This document shows positions 1 to 10,822 of a DNA stretch of 64,000 nucleotides, one piece after another. This DNA comes from Purpureocillium takamizusanense (taxonomy: Eukaryota; Ascomycota; Sordariomycetes; Hypocreales; Ophiocordycipitaceae). The position numbers and the translations under genes were made by a program. The stretch is from the NCBI RefSeq assembly GCF_022605165.1, contig NC_063070.1, forward strand, positions 1,860,001-1,924,000. The letters run 5' to 3'. The notes under the pieces were generated by a model that was not told where the DNA came from, did no database searches, and saw only the letters and a program-made list of their open reading frames with translations. The number at the start of each line of letters is the position of its first letter. Position 1 is the first letter of the stretch.

Positions 1-1103
1 TTCCGCTTTGGTCGACTATGAAGCCTCCTAAAGGTACCATCTTCCCGACAACCTAGCAGCAGCCCATCAGCATTTCTTGACCGCGCCGGGGCCCTCTGCA
101 CAGCACCTTGATCCAAGACGATGTCCCCGCTCCCTTACAACAAAGGAAACCCCCCCTTTAAAATCCTCATCAAGGCGGACGTGTGTGCGCATCCGTCGGA
201 TGCAGAAGGCATCTCGCTGTCCAACCACCGCTCCCTACGCCTGCTGCCACAGAGATGGGCTTGCGCTAATAAGCCTTTGCCGTATGTTTTACCAGCCACC
301 TCATGTGACCGGAAGGACTGGCAGGCTCCCGTTAGTGCATGAGTCGTAGGTAGTTGAGAAACAACTGTACGAAGTACGTAGGTAAGGTACCTTAGTACTA
401 GTAGTACCATAGTACCAACTATTACAAGGAGGATGACAGCCCAGCCAGCCTGCAGGCCCCCCGTGGCAGAGTGGCCCGTGAGTGTGGGGTAGCAACGGCG
501 TCTCGATGCGGGGCCTTTGACTCGACATGTTGGGCTGCTAATTCGAGGTACGTAGCCCCTGGATGGCCGTTTCACATGGCCCAGCCAAGGCCCGTGGGTG
601 TCTTTGCCGGGCGCCAACGCCCCTCGAAGAACGCTGTGCCAAGATGGCCAACGAGATCCATTATAGCTCGCAGGGAGGCACATGCCCTCAGGCTCTCATG
701 CGGGTCAGAGCCCAGTACACGCACGCATTCACGCAGTACCAGTGGTGCAAGAACATCGATAATAAGGCCCCGATCCGAGCACATCGGGGTCAACTCTGCT
801 AGGTACCAACACGCCTCCCCATCCGTAACAAGTCGTAAATCGTACTGCCCATGTGCGCCTCGCCCGCGCGGCCTAGGCAGCCCGCGCGCCCAAGAAAAAG
901 TTCAGAATAGCAATGCCAGCCCTATTCCGGGCACTCCGTACGTTTGCAACCAGGCCAAGGAGCGCACTCGCGCCCCGGCAGATCCCATCACAATCGCCAA
1001 ACGCCGGGTCAAAGTACAAGGAAAGGGGGGGGGGTGGACAAGAGTAAATGCCCTCTCTAGCGCCAAGCTTCGTGAGAACGACGGGTCTAAGTGTGGCCGA
1101 CCT
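1..1103. other. Left-edge intergenic region, no gene supported
   Basis: No reading frame here reads like protein, and I found no splice-joined exons. Positions 375-420 carry a run of GTAC/GTACC palindromes of the kind seen in other intergenic stretches of the window. A G run lies near 1026-1035. The stretch is downstream of the small minus-strand gene that ends at 1104, so its right end probably holds that gene's 3' UTR. Confidence 0.5.
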
Positions 1104-1737
1104 TCAATGCGGCAGCATCTCCCTCGACTCCTCGTCGCTGAGCACGATCTCGTGCACCGGCTCGCAGTGATTCTCGAGGGGTTCGTAATCGCAGTCGACG
1201 TACGACGGTAGAAAGATCTCTGCATTGTGTTGGGTCAGCATGGTATTCCAGAGGCACACCCCCCCCGCGGGGGGTACTGACCTGGGTTCCAAGCGAAGCC
1301 CTGGCTCGACGACAAGTACGAGATCTGCTCAGGCTGTCAGCTAAGGCCGGGCTCCCAGCGCCAACGTCGCCCATCAAACGTACCAGCCGAGGCGGACCGT
1401 CAGGATCCCCGATGTTGATGACGGTGGACTGCTGCTTCGAAATGGCGGAGCCTGTTGAGAGCCAGTCAGCGGGTCATGCTTATGACGAAGCCACCCCGTG
1501 CCGGCCGTCGGGGGCGAGACAGGTCTGGGTGGAAAGGGAGGGGTCCGATTCGGGACCAGGGAACGCACTCAGCAGACTGGGACGCCGCGTGTGCAGCATC
1601 TTTGCGTTCGGGCTCGTGCATGGTGAGGATGGGGAGGGCGAGCTCGAGTAAGAGCTGCCCGACGAGCTGTCGACGGCCTTGGAGTGGTAGCCAGCCGTCG
1701 CCGATCGGCCGGTGGGAATGGTGATGGACGACGACAT
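1104..1737 (-). CDS. Small conserved fungal protein, four exons, function unknown
   Basis: Four exons (1569-1737, 1384-1451, 1282-1324, 1104-1219) join in frame through three GT-AG introns of 117, 59 and 62 nt to give 131 residues. The product starts MSSSITIPTGRSATAGYHSK and has a serine-rich stretch at about residues 24-45. It then reads STVINIGDPDGPPRL, SYLSSSQGFAWNP and EIFLPSYVDCDYEPLE, and ends in an acidic tail DEESREMLPH. No domain, signal peptide or membrane segment is visible. The three downstream exons are short, so simple ORF calling misses the gene. The model rests on good donors, a gctgac branch site before the first acceptor and continuous protein-like translation across every junction. 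I recall similar short proteins in other Sordariomycetes but cannot name a function. A longer in-frame start at 1764 is possible. Confidence 0.75.
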
Positions 1738-3166
1738 GGCTGCGGGACGAAGATGTAGGGACACGCAATAGCAGCCTAGTCTTCAGCGACCAAAAAGAGT
1801 TGGCAGGACGAAACAGCAGAGTCAGAGACGAATGTGCCCACGACCGACAGCGGACCGGTGACACAGGGCCTGGGAGGGGCAGGCGAGCTGGGTGAGGATG
1901 CGCGCAGCGATGCGATGGCCACGACGGGTATCTGACGCTGGTTCGGTCGGCAAGGTGTCGGTATGCACAGCGTACGGGCACGAAGAGGAGGCAGCAGAAC
2001 AGAGGCGGGCTGGGTGAGGAGGAAGGATGCCGAGATGCAAGGTTCCGGCGTTGAGGTGGAGGCCACTTCTCGGCACGGGATAAGGTAAGGCAAGGCAAGG
2101 CACGGTACGTACTAAGATACCGCTCGACGTAAGGTACTTGGTAGGGTGTACTTGGCTGGCCAAATGGTTGGACGAGGTGGCGGAGGACCCTGGCTTCTGA
2201 AGCGCCGTTTACCTTCAAGCTTTAGTAGTAGGTACCTGACCTCCAGGCTCCTGCTACCGTGCCTACCAAGGCACTTGGGGGCCCAAGGTTAGTACTTGGT
2301 ATTGGTGAGCGGGTGCCGGCCAAGGTGAGCCACTGTTCCGGTGAACGGAGGGCCGGTGACGTGAGCGTGACTGACTGACTGATGCCGCACCAACGTTACG
2401 ACCGTGCCTGACCGAGGTGATGGCCAGTGCCTACGAACGGTCAGCCTTCATGCTCATAGTGGCTTCATTTCATTTCCTTTAATTTCTAGTTTTTTTGTGT
2501 TCTCAAGGTCGCATTTACCCTTGCGCAGCTGTGAATCTGGATGCGAAAGCTGATCCCCCGAGTCGGGGTACCTGCCGAACAGGCCCCAGCAGCGAGGCAC
2601 GGGGCGGTCGGGAGCGATGACATGCCGCTCAATGCAGCACCCGACGGTAGTTGATACTCCAACCCCATTAGCCCCCCTTACTGATGTCGCCGATGGATCT
2701 TATCAGTGGGAGGTAGCTGGGACCTAAACCCACGCACGGCCCCCCCCGCGCCTCGGCAAGCAGGCACCGTGAGCCACTCACGCGAGAGAACTGGAGCCCA
2801 AAAGCGTTGGGCGTCCGAAAGCGGCAAAGACCTTGGTAATCCAGCCTCCGCGAGGTGCGCCACATGTGGCGCTCCTTTATCACGTGCAGCCCCGGAGCTT
2901 CGGCTGGGGTGGTATCATGACTAAGCAGAGTCCACTGCGAAGCCGCGAGGGCGACGTCGTCGCTGCTGCCGCCTGGGAGCTCCAGCTGTGCTGCAATCCT
3001 CGCACATCATCATAACCAACATACGCAGCCGCAGCCCGCCTGCGTTCAACGCTTGCCATCAACCCTCCGAGCGAGACTCGCGTCGCTGTCACACCATCAG
3101 CTTTTGCCAGTTGCACTAGAAAGCCACGCAACGCAAGGGTTGCCACGCCACGGGCGTCGCGTCAAG
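1738..3166. other. Intergenic region between the small gene and RPT3
   Basis: This region holds the two divergent promoters. The pyrimidine-rich minus-strand leader of the upstream gene covers about 1740-2100. GTAC-rich palindromic sequence lies at about 2085-2150 and 2220-2300. The last 250 bases before 3167 are probably the RPT3 promoter and leader. No exon-like sequence was found. Confidence 0.5.
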
Positions 3167-4593
3167 ATGGGCGACATTGCAGTCGAGAATGCCGCCAACC
3201 ATGTGCCGCCGCACAAGAAGGCGGCCCCTTCTGCGATTCCCACAATTGATGGCTTTGAGGGTGTGCCAGCAGAAGGTGGCGATGACTACTCGTCGCTCAA
3301 GAAGCTTCAGCGGCAGCTAGAGTACGACGATCGCCCCCCTTGACCTCGGGCAACCCGGCACTGACGTTCGCATAGGTACATCCAGTTGCAGGAAGAATAC
3401 ATCAAAGATGAGCAAAGGTGCGTTTGTCCCACGGCATCTCTATACGTGGCCGACTGTTCTTACCCCTCTTAGGAGTCTGAAGCGCGAGCTTGTCCGGGCC
3501 CAGGAGGAGATCAAGCGCATCCAGAGCGTGCCGCTAGTCATCGGCCAATTCATGGAGGCCATCGATCAAAAGTGAGTGCCCCGATCCGCGACGTGTCCCT
3601 GTCACGGTTGCTGAATTTGGCAGTACCGGCATCGTGCAGTCGAGCACGGGATCCAACTACGTTGTCCGTATACTCTCTACACTCGACCGCGAAAAGCTCA
3701 AGCCCTCCTCGTCCGTTGCCCTCCACCGCCACTCCAATGCACTCGTCGACATTTTGCCGCCCGAAGCCGACTCGTCCATTGCCATGCTGGGCGCCGACGA
3801 GAAGCCAGACGTGACGTACGCCGACGTCGGCGGCTTGGACATGCAGAAGCAGGAGATCCGTGAGGCTGTGGAGCTACCCCTGACACACTTTGATCTCTAT
3901 AAGCAGATCGGCATCGACCCGCCGCGAGGTGTTCTTCTTTACGGCCCGCCAGGCACCGGCAAGACCATGCTGGTCAAGGCCGTCGCCAACTCAACGACGG
4001 CCAGCTTTATCCGTGTTGTCGGATCCGAGTTTGTGCAGAAGTACTTGGGTGAGGGTCCCCGTATGGTGCGAGACGTTTTTCGAATGGCGCGGGAGAACTC
4101 GCCGGCCATCATCTTCATCGATGAGATTGATGCTATTGCCACGAAGCGTTTTGACGCGCAGACGGGCGCCGACCGTGAGGTACAGCGCATCCTGCTCGAG
4201 TTGCTCAATCAGATGGACGGTTTCGACCAGACCTCCAACGTCAAGGTCATCATGGCCACGAATCGCGCCGACACACTGGACCCAGCTCTGCTGCGTCCCG
4301 GCCGCTTGGACCGCAAGATTGAGTTCCCCTCCCTGCGCGACCGCCGCGAGCGCCGCCTCATCTTCACCACTATCGCGGGAAAGATGAGCCTCGCCCCCGA
4401 GGTCGACCTTGACAGCCTCATCGTGCGAAATGACCCACTTTCGGGCGCAATCATCGCCGCCATCATGCAGGAGGCTGGCCTGCGCGCCGTCCGGAAGAAC
4501 CGCTATAACATCATTCAGAGCGATCTCGAGGATGCCTACTCGAGCCAGGTCAAGGGTACACAGGACGACAACAAGTTTGACTTTTACAAGTAG
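3167..4593 (+). CDS. RPT3: 26S proteasome regulatory ATPase subunit Rpt3
   Basis: Rpt3 is one of the six AAA+ ATPases of the 19S base; it unfolds ubiquitinated substrates and opens the 20S gate. Four exons (3167-3321, 3376-3417, 3473-3571, 3624-4593) encode 421 residues. The N-terminal coiled coil (about 40-85) is followed by the conserved [11 protein letters not shown] segment and OB fold. Walker A (GPPGTGKT) is near residue 206, Walker B (IIFIDEID) near 260, and the sensor/arginine-finger region includes [11 protein letters not shown]. The C terminus FDFYK ends in the HbYX-type motif with which Rpt3 docks into the alpha ring. The segments [20 protein letters not shown] and [11 protein letters not shown] identify Rpt3 rather than the other Rpt proteins. 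The ATG at 3167 gives MGDIAVE; an in-frame ATG-less extension upstream is leader. No TATA box is evident. Confidence 0.97.
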
Positions 4594-5200
4594 GCTAGCG
4601 GCGTTTGCATGGTCATGAGGCATTATGCTGTAGAATCACAAAAAATCACAATACTATTGTACTTGGACCTCAGATACGCTGTGCCTAGCTGTCGTGTCTG
4701 CCAGGACTTCCCTATGACTCCAGCCTACTGCAGAACCCTTCTCAATATTTCCACTTGCACACTATGTCCCATACCAACCTTTGCTCGCGGTTGCGGACTT
4801 TGGTGGCAAGGCAGTGGCCCTGATTACACTGCAGATTCGACGATTAGCTTTGGCAGATGTACAAGGGAGTAGAAAGACGTGCTTTGGAGGCCTTTGGACA
4901 ATCCATTACGCCAACTCTCGGAAGTACCTTCCACAATTTGCAATCCCCGTCTCCTTTCGATTCGTTTACCCAGGCGTAGTGGAACTCGCACGACTGCGAC
5001 GTTACACACTTCTGCGTAGGTTCCAGTGATCGACCATGGTCAGCGAAACCACAACATCCGTTTTTAAATCTCTCTGTCTTTTTTTTTTTTTTTTTGAAAA
5101 AGAGGAAGAAGCTCTGAAGAGGTAATGACCCCTGGGCGGGTGGGTGCCACGAGAGGATGAGGGTCAAGAGGAGAAGGCAGTCGCGCGAGGGAGGGGAGGA
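4594..5200. other. Convergent 3' region downstream of RPT3
   Basis: This is AT-richer sequence that reads as 3' UTR for RPT3 and for the possible small minus-strand gene at 5222-5383. A T homopolymer lies at about 5079-5095. No protein-like frame is seen on either strand. Confidence 0.5.
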
Positions 5201-5221
5201 GAGTGGGGAGGCAAAACATAC

Positions 5222-5383
5222 CCCTACGATACCTCCGTCATTCTTCTCGTCCCGTATCTGCAGAGCCTCCTCTTCCGTGTTGACTATCGCTATAGCATCG
5301 CGTTCGCGGGTGATGCGAGAGCCACGGGCGGAAGAGATCCCTATGAGGAGAGGAAGAACGAGCAGAGCGGGCCTGAGGTGCAT
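5222..5383 (-). CDS. Possible short secreted or membrane-anchored protein, first exon only
   Basis: An ATG at 5383 opens a frame with a clear signal-peptide-like start (MHLRPALLVLPLLIGISSAR). A charged segment follows, containing ERDAIAIVNTEEEALQIRDE and ending near GGIVG, where a good donor (gtatgt) occurs at 5221. A TATA-like element (tatataaa on this strand) sits at 5580-5587, about 200 bases upstream, with a pyrimidine-rich leader between. I could not fix the second exon. The acceptor at about 5133 leads into a poly-A tract, so the protein may end soon after splicing. The family is not recognised. It could instead be the leader of an unrecognised transcript. Confidence 0.35.
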
Positions 5384-5579
5384 GGAGGGCGAAGAGGGCG
5401 AGAGGGCGAATAGAGAAGATGGTGCGGCTGTTTTTCTCTCTCTTTGTTTTTGTTGGCTCTCGGGGGAGACGGGGCAGCAAGGGACAGCCAGAGACGAGGA
5501 AGAGTAAGCAGCCAGGTTGGAGACTGGCATATAGTGGGAGCTAGCGGAAGGCTGCGCTACTAGGGAGAGGAGAAGGCGG

Positions 5580-5587
5580 TTTATATA
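5580..5587 (-). promoter_or_regulatory. TATA-like element for the minus-strand transcript at 5.4 kb
   Basis: Reads tatataaa on the minus strand, about 200 bases before the ATG at 5383, and is followed by pyrimidine-rich leader sequence. Confidence 0.4.
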
Positions 5588-5603
5588 TGCAGAGGACGAC
5601 GGA

Positions 5604-5647
5604 GAGACAGACAGACAGACAGACAGTGTGTGTGTGTGTGCGTGTGG
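5604..5647. repeat. Compound microsatellite (GACA)n(GT)n
   Basis: Five to six GACA units run directly into about eight GT units. It lies just upstream of the TATA-like element of the short minus-strand gene and is non-coding. Confidence 0.9.
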
Positions 5648-6768
5648 CGCAGGCTCAACGTACGTAAGAAAAGCATTCGCATCGGGATTACTTACACGTA
5701 ATGACTCTCTACTATCTAGGTATCAGTAAATGGAAAAACGCACCGGCCTACGCCGGCAGACCTTTCGTGACGCCCGAGACGGGGGGGAGAGCATGTGTCC
5801 TAGCTACCCACCCGAGGCATAGCTTGGCATAGGTAGACAAACAGCAGCAATCCTTCTCGACGTTGCGTGACTTTTCCTCTCCTTTTACTCCGTAACAGAA
5901 ACCCAAATAAGGACAATGATAATAAGAAAACTCGAATCAAGCGCACCCAAAACAATAGCTCTACGTAAGATGGACAACAACGCCCTGGTCCCTTTGGTTT
6001 TCGATGTGTTTTCCTCCCCACCCATGGCGTATCTTGCGATTACATAGTCTTCTCTCTGTACCGGCCGTATTCCTCGACGCGTCATTCGGTGCGACATAGA
6101 GAAGTTATGTTGCCCCCACTGATACAAATAGGGCCTGTGTTCGCACTGCGGACAGAGCGCGCAGGGCAAATCCAGTCCTCGCTCCTTGGCTAGCGGAAAC
6201 AGTGTGTCTGCAGACGCATCGTCGATACCGAGAGACACGTGTATGTAGGCGCTGCGATGGGGATTGTTCACGAGACATTGAGGCGATGAGATCTCGAGGC
6301 TGCAGAGTTCCAGATGTACAAGATCCCCAAGGCACAGACGCTTCGCAGGTATCGCAGGTTAATGGCGTCATTTCGATTGGTACATGAATTCCTTTTCTTC
6401 ATCCGTCATGGCCATTTGCGCCCCCCTGTTCGTTGCCCTCTATACCATTCCTAGTTGCGGCGAGCTCGCGGCCGAGCACGCGTCATTCGAAGTCATGACC
6501 CAGCTCAGGAGCCATGACAACAAGGTGTCATACGTGAAACGCTGATATAAAATACATGAAAAAGCCGCAAGCCATTACAATTACCCATTACGCCGTCCAT
6601 GCGGATGCAACGCCTGTGCTATGCTCGAACGTCGAGTGCGAACCTCGCGGTCGTGCGCTGGCCACGGTGGGCCGGGGTATAGGAGCACTACAGCTCCAGG
6701 CGGCAAGTTAAAAGAGCCAAAGCAGGTGAGCTGTCTGAAACGTATATGAACGTATATGTGCTCGTGAA
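5648..6768. other. Intergenic region downstream of LST7
   Basis: No supported gene. The longest minus-strand frame (128 codons, 5885-6271) has no recognisable motif or sensible composition. The right end (about 6540-6768) is probably the LST7 3' UTR. Confidence 0.45.
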
Positions 6769-8779
6769 TTACGAGCTCATCGCGACGCCGGCTTCCAGGA
6801 GAAGGCGCACGAATCGGCCGTGTAGCTCAATAAAGAAGTCGGGCTGCCCGACAAGCTCCGCCAGCCCGCGGGCCTTGAGTGACGAAGCGCCGCCAGGCCC
6901 GCCCATACGTCTCGTGAAACCGCTGCCGCCGGTGAGGAAGCTGCTGCCACCGCGGTCCGTCGCAGCGGTTGGGGGGTCGAACGCTGACGGCGCCGGCTGC
7001 GGTAGTCCGCCATTGGTCAAGACGCTGCCGATCGGAGACGATTCACTGGCCCGCTCCGCCTCAGCCTCGGCCAGCTGCTGGATCCATGTCGCCATGTCAC
7101 GAAAGTGTGTCGAGATCATTGAGAACGTCTTCATCGCAAGACGCTCCTTCTCGGTGCTGAGAGCCAAAAACGCGTAGATCCGCTTGTGACCTCGAGCATG
7201 TAGGTCTGGAATCCGAAAGATGTAGGCCGTCGTGTAGCCCGCCATGGCGTCGCCGAAAAAGATGGCGCCACCCGTGGCCGCTGACCCGGGACTTTGCGTT
7301 GTGACGAACGCCGGCGAGGTTACCTGGGGGGACGATGTCGGGGTCGAAGTCGAGGGGGCCCGGGGCAGTGTCTCGAAGGATAGGGCCCGCAGGCATGAAG
7401 CGCGCACCAGAGAAAAAGAGTCGGCAAGAAGGGGCTCATGGGTCGACGTGTAGCTGACATAGTGAAAGTGATGCGACGACCGCCCCGACGATGTCGACGT
7501 GCTCGAGCACGACGTCGTTCGTGAACTCGACGGCGCAGTCCGCCTGCTGCGGATTCGCCGCGTCACCTCGCGATCGCCATCCGTGTCGCTAGAGGATTGT
7601 GAACTCGGAGGTGACGCCGGTCCGGCACCGAAGACACGCTCAATGGGGGTGCGCGTTCGCAGTGTCGGCCCTTGGGCGTCGGTCACGTAGTCGTTGCCTC
7701 CCCCTTGCCGTCGCGGAAGCGTCATTGCACAATTGTCGCACGGGCCCTGCTTCTTGGTCACCGTGTCGTCATACGTTCGGCGGAAGCTCGAGTCACGACG
7801 AGGCTGCTGGAAAATGGGCCGCGGGCTGTCGGGAGGGGTCTCCAAGGGAGATGACGAGCCGGCTGCTGCAGCCGCGGCGCGTCGCAGGGCTGCCCGTTGC
7901 GCCTGGGCGTCGGGCTCCGACGCGGGAACAGACGCACTGCGAGCTATGTTCATATCACGCAGCGCATCGTTGAGTGCAGCGGCGGCGGGTTGTGACTGGG
8001 GCGCCGAGGTGGGCGCGCCAGAGCGTGAGCGGGCATCGCCAGGGGATTTGGCCGCCCTCGGGCTTGTCAGCGGATCCTCGAAGCAGATGGAGCAGGGGTT
8101 GCGCAGGCCCTCCGTGACCATCAACGGCGTCGGGCCGTGGGTGTCGCAGTAGTGAGCCAGACATAGCTGGAGGCGAGGTGTTAGCCAGATGTCTCCGCCC
8201 ATGGTTTCCAAGTGCAAGGCAGCAAAAAAGCACAGAGAAGACGGCAGCAACGATCGACAGGGGCGAGAGCATCAATATTCAGAGAGCAAGAGGCGGATGC
8301 CGGGAGGACGCCGCTCTTCAACGTAGTCCACCGGACCTGAAAGTTCAAGCGGGATCACCCAAGTCCCAGGGGAGCCGGGGAAGCAGCTGAAGGCGGCAAC
8401 CACCCAGCAACGCAATTAATAATGTCGCCTGCCATCTCGACAAGCTCAGGTGGCACTCGAAATGCAGCACCGACAGCATGTTGCGAGGCGGTGAGCAGAC
8501 ATGGTGTGAAGAGCGCAGCAGGAGGGATGCAATGGGGAAGTGGTGACGACAGCGACGCAGACAACAGCCACAGGGGCGAGCCGCTATAGGTCGCAGCTCG
8601 ACCGTGGCCACTGCGGCTGGCCAGAGCAGACTGACGGGCGACGAGGCACGCGGGAGGAGGCGGGGGGGACAGCTGGCGAGATGCCTGGATGCACGTCTTA
8701 TGCGGCCGCATGCGTGGCGCTTGAGGAGGCGGGCATGTGATTTCGAAGGACGGGCGTTGAGACTCACAATGAAGGTCAT
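6769..8779 (-). CDS. LST7: Folliculin/Lst7-like protein
   Basis: Lst7/folliculin forms a complex with an Lst4/FNIP partner that acts as a GTPase-activating factor toward Rag/Gtr GTPases in TORC1 nutrient signalling at the vacuole. The minus-strand frame ending at 6769 contains the longin-type start LCLAHYCDTHGPTPLMVTEG, a CSICFED segment, a second cysteine pair (GPCDNCAMTLP), low-complexity Ser/Thr linkers, and a C-terminal conserved part around GHKRIYAFLALSTEKERLAM. An ATG at 8779 encodes MTFI and is followed exactly by gtgagt. Joined through a 601-nt intron (8167-8767), it gives MTFILCLAHYCDTHG, which matches the usual start of this family better than the nearer ATG at 8201 (MGGDIWLTPRLQ). 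The spliced protein is 469 residues. The long first intron is an inference; transcript reads would settle it. Confidence 0.8.
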
Positions 8780-10552
8780 GGCGCATCGAGGTGTTCTCGT
8801 GCAGCCTATGGCAAATTCTATATGGTGGCGTGGAATGCCTCGTCGGCGCCGCTTCCCATGAGGGACGAGGCGAAGGAAGAGAGCCAGCAGGTCGAGGAGG
8901 AGCGCGAGTCTCGGGCGCTGACAGAGCGGCGGGCGGGCGAATGGAGGGGTATCGGAGACTGCGGATGGACGGCTGTGACGAGACAAGAGCGGGAACTGCA
9001 GCTGCCGTGCAGCTCGTGGACGCACGGCTGAGGGCGCTGTGGTATTGCGGGTGCGACGCGGTGCTGTGCAGCGCTGTGGTGTGCCGTTTGCGCGGTTGCA
9101 CAGGCTGCGGGATTCGATTGGGGGGCCGGACTGGAGTCGCAGCGTGAGGCGTGTCGGTCCCTTGGAGCCGTGGAAGGGCGCCGGCGTTCTGGGATCTGGG
9201 AGCGAGTGTGGTGGGTAGGTGCCGGGGTCTGTAATACGAGGGGCCGATAGTCGGACGCCGGGCAGCGACAGGGCCAGCGCAGCGCGTCGGGGCAAGCAAC
9301 CGAAGTGAGGCGGCGAGGCAGCGAGAGAGAGCACCGACGAGGGCGTCGACGATGCGGGAGCGAGGGAGGACGACGTTTTACGGAGCGTCGCGCCAAGTAA
9401 GTATGAATGCGACGACTCGCACGGGTGTGGAGGAGAGGAACGAGGAAACTGCGCGGGCAAAGAGACCCGAGTCGGTTATGGCAAGGCCAGGTCTCTCGAG
9501 GTATGGCTTGCCAGTGAGGTGAGGTACTTTTGGCTGGCCAGGTACGGTGCCGAGCGTCGCGCGGTACCAAGAGGTACCTAGCCGAGCAGGTGGTGTGGTA
9601 TGGGGACGGAATCCACGGAAGACGAACAGAGTTTGGGCAGGCACGAAGGCGGGTTCGGTGTGGGTGGCTGCCAAAAGTGCTGGCTCATAAGGTACTTAGC
9701 TAGATGGTCGATGGTCTCTTTGCAAGCAGTTCCTTTCTGGCTCGACGCTTGGCTGGACTGGGTCGGGTCGCTCGTGGCCGCCCACGGAAAGAGGGAGGGA
9801 GGAAGTCTTGGAGGGGAAGGAGGGATGAGGCGACGGAGGCTACGCTGGCCAATTATTAACGATGGAGAGAGATGGGGAATACCTTCCCGTGAGAATCGCA
9901 GTGCCGTCTGGGATGGATTGACTTGACGGGAAGGTGCGTGCGCGGTGCCAAGTCGAATCACCCTTCAACTAAACGAAGTACGTAGTATACGTTAGTACTT
10001 ACCTGAGGTACCTTGGTAGGTCGTGCCCTCACGTGCGGATTACTTGCCGTGCCCAAGTTGCTGGTAGAGCAAGGTAGTAGTAGATGATACCACAAACACA
10101 GTAGCAAGTTCAAGACGGGCGCTCGATGACACCGGTGAATGGATCAATCGCTCATTCAATCAATGGGTCGATCAATGAAGGCGTGCGTGCGTCAATGGAA
10201 TCGCGACCCCGCCCGACGCGACCAACTCTCTCGCCGTTTGCCAGGTTTATTATTATCGCCCGCTTCGTCCGCGCCTCGCCGGCTGGCCCCAGCGCGTCCT
10301 CCTCCCTGCACCGTGCTCCCCTGCTTGCCAGCACCACCCGCCGTGCAACGACGACCCGCCCTCGCGGCGGCGCTGATGGCCAAGCCAGTCAAATGTCCTT
10401 CTAGAACAAGCTGCGGGAGCCATCACAGCGGGGTTGGGGGCACGGGCCAACCGGCTAGTACTAAGTTACTGTACCTGCGTACTTGGAAGGTAGGAAGCAG
10501 GAGGTCAGAAGGGAGGTAGGTCAGTTAGAGGTAGTACCTGACTGCTTGACCT
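8780..10552. other. Upstream region of LST7, no gene supported
   Basis: Strongly purine-rich on the plus strand at 8800-9480, so pyrimidine-rich in the direction of LST7 transcription; probably promoter and leader. GTACC palindrome clusters occur at about 9515-9590, 9975-10025 and 10460-10540. Several long minus-strand frames exist (up to 371 codons) but are low-complexity and unconvincing. Confidence 0.5.
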
Positions 10553-10822
10553 CTAATAACTGCCCGTGCCGTACATTGGATCCTTCAGCTCACCGCGGCC
10601 ACCGGGCTTGCGTTCCCAGCCGAACGTACCCGGAGGCGTGAACAAGTGTCTCGTCCCGCCGTTTCGTATGTTGACGATCACGGCTTCGTGCGCGCCAGCA
10701 GCTGCCAGATGCAGCAAAACGTAACGCCCTCCCTGGCCGGTCAGCATGACCGCTGTCGACGAACCTGCTGACGCCGGTCCATCAAATGCGCCCCTCCCGG
10801 TTGGATGCTCGCCCCTGCGGAA
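10553..10822 (-). CDS. Probable small GRG-motif protein, terminal exon
   Basis: Reading minus from about 10822 to the stop at 10553, the frame gives EHPTGRGAFDGPASAG, then TGQGGRYVLLHLAAAGAHEA, then VIVNIRNGGTRHLF, then GGRGELKDPMYGTGSY and stop. Three spaced GRG/GQGG motifs and the even composition look like a real small protein, possibly related to the fungal proteins built from GRGGAGN-type repeats. Acceptors at 10823 (cccacag) and 10815 (ccgcag) could start this exon. I could not identify the upstream exon or start codon; an internal ATG lies at 10747. The function is unknown. Confidence 0.4.
   Translation of the reverse strand, partial: FRRGEHPTGRGAFDGPASAGSSTAVMLTGQGGRYVLLHLAAAGAHEAVIVNIRNGGTRHLFTPPGTFGWERKPGGRGELKDPMYGTGSY

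Noticed and set aside
1466..2218. A 250-codon minus-strand frame
   Set aside because: Overlaps the first exon of the small four-exon gene in the wrong frame; the spliced frame is far more protein-like.
3634..4593. Treating the RPT3 ORF as starting at 3634
   Set aside because: The first codon there is GTG inside exon 4; the conserved N terminus lies in three upstream exons starting at 3167.
8345..9570. Minus-strand frames of 371, 314 and 250 codons upstream of LST7
   Set aside because: Pyrimidine-rich leader translated in all three frames; Ser/Pro/Arg low complexity and no consistent splice or start signal.
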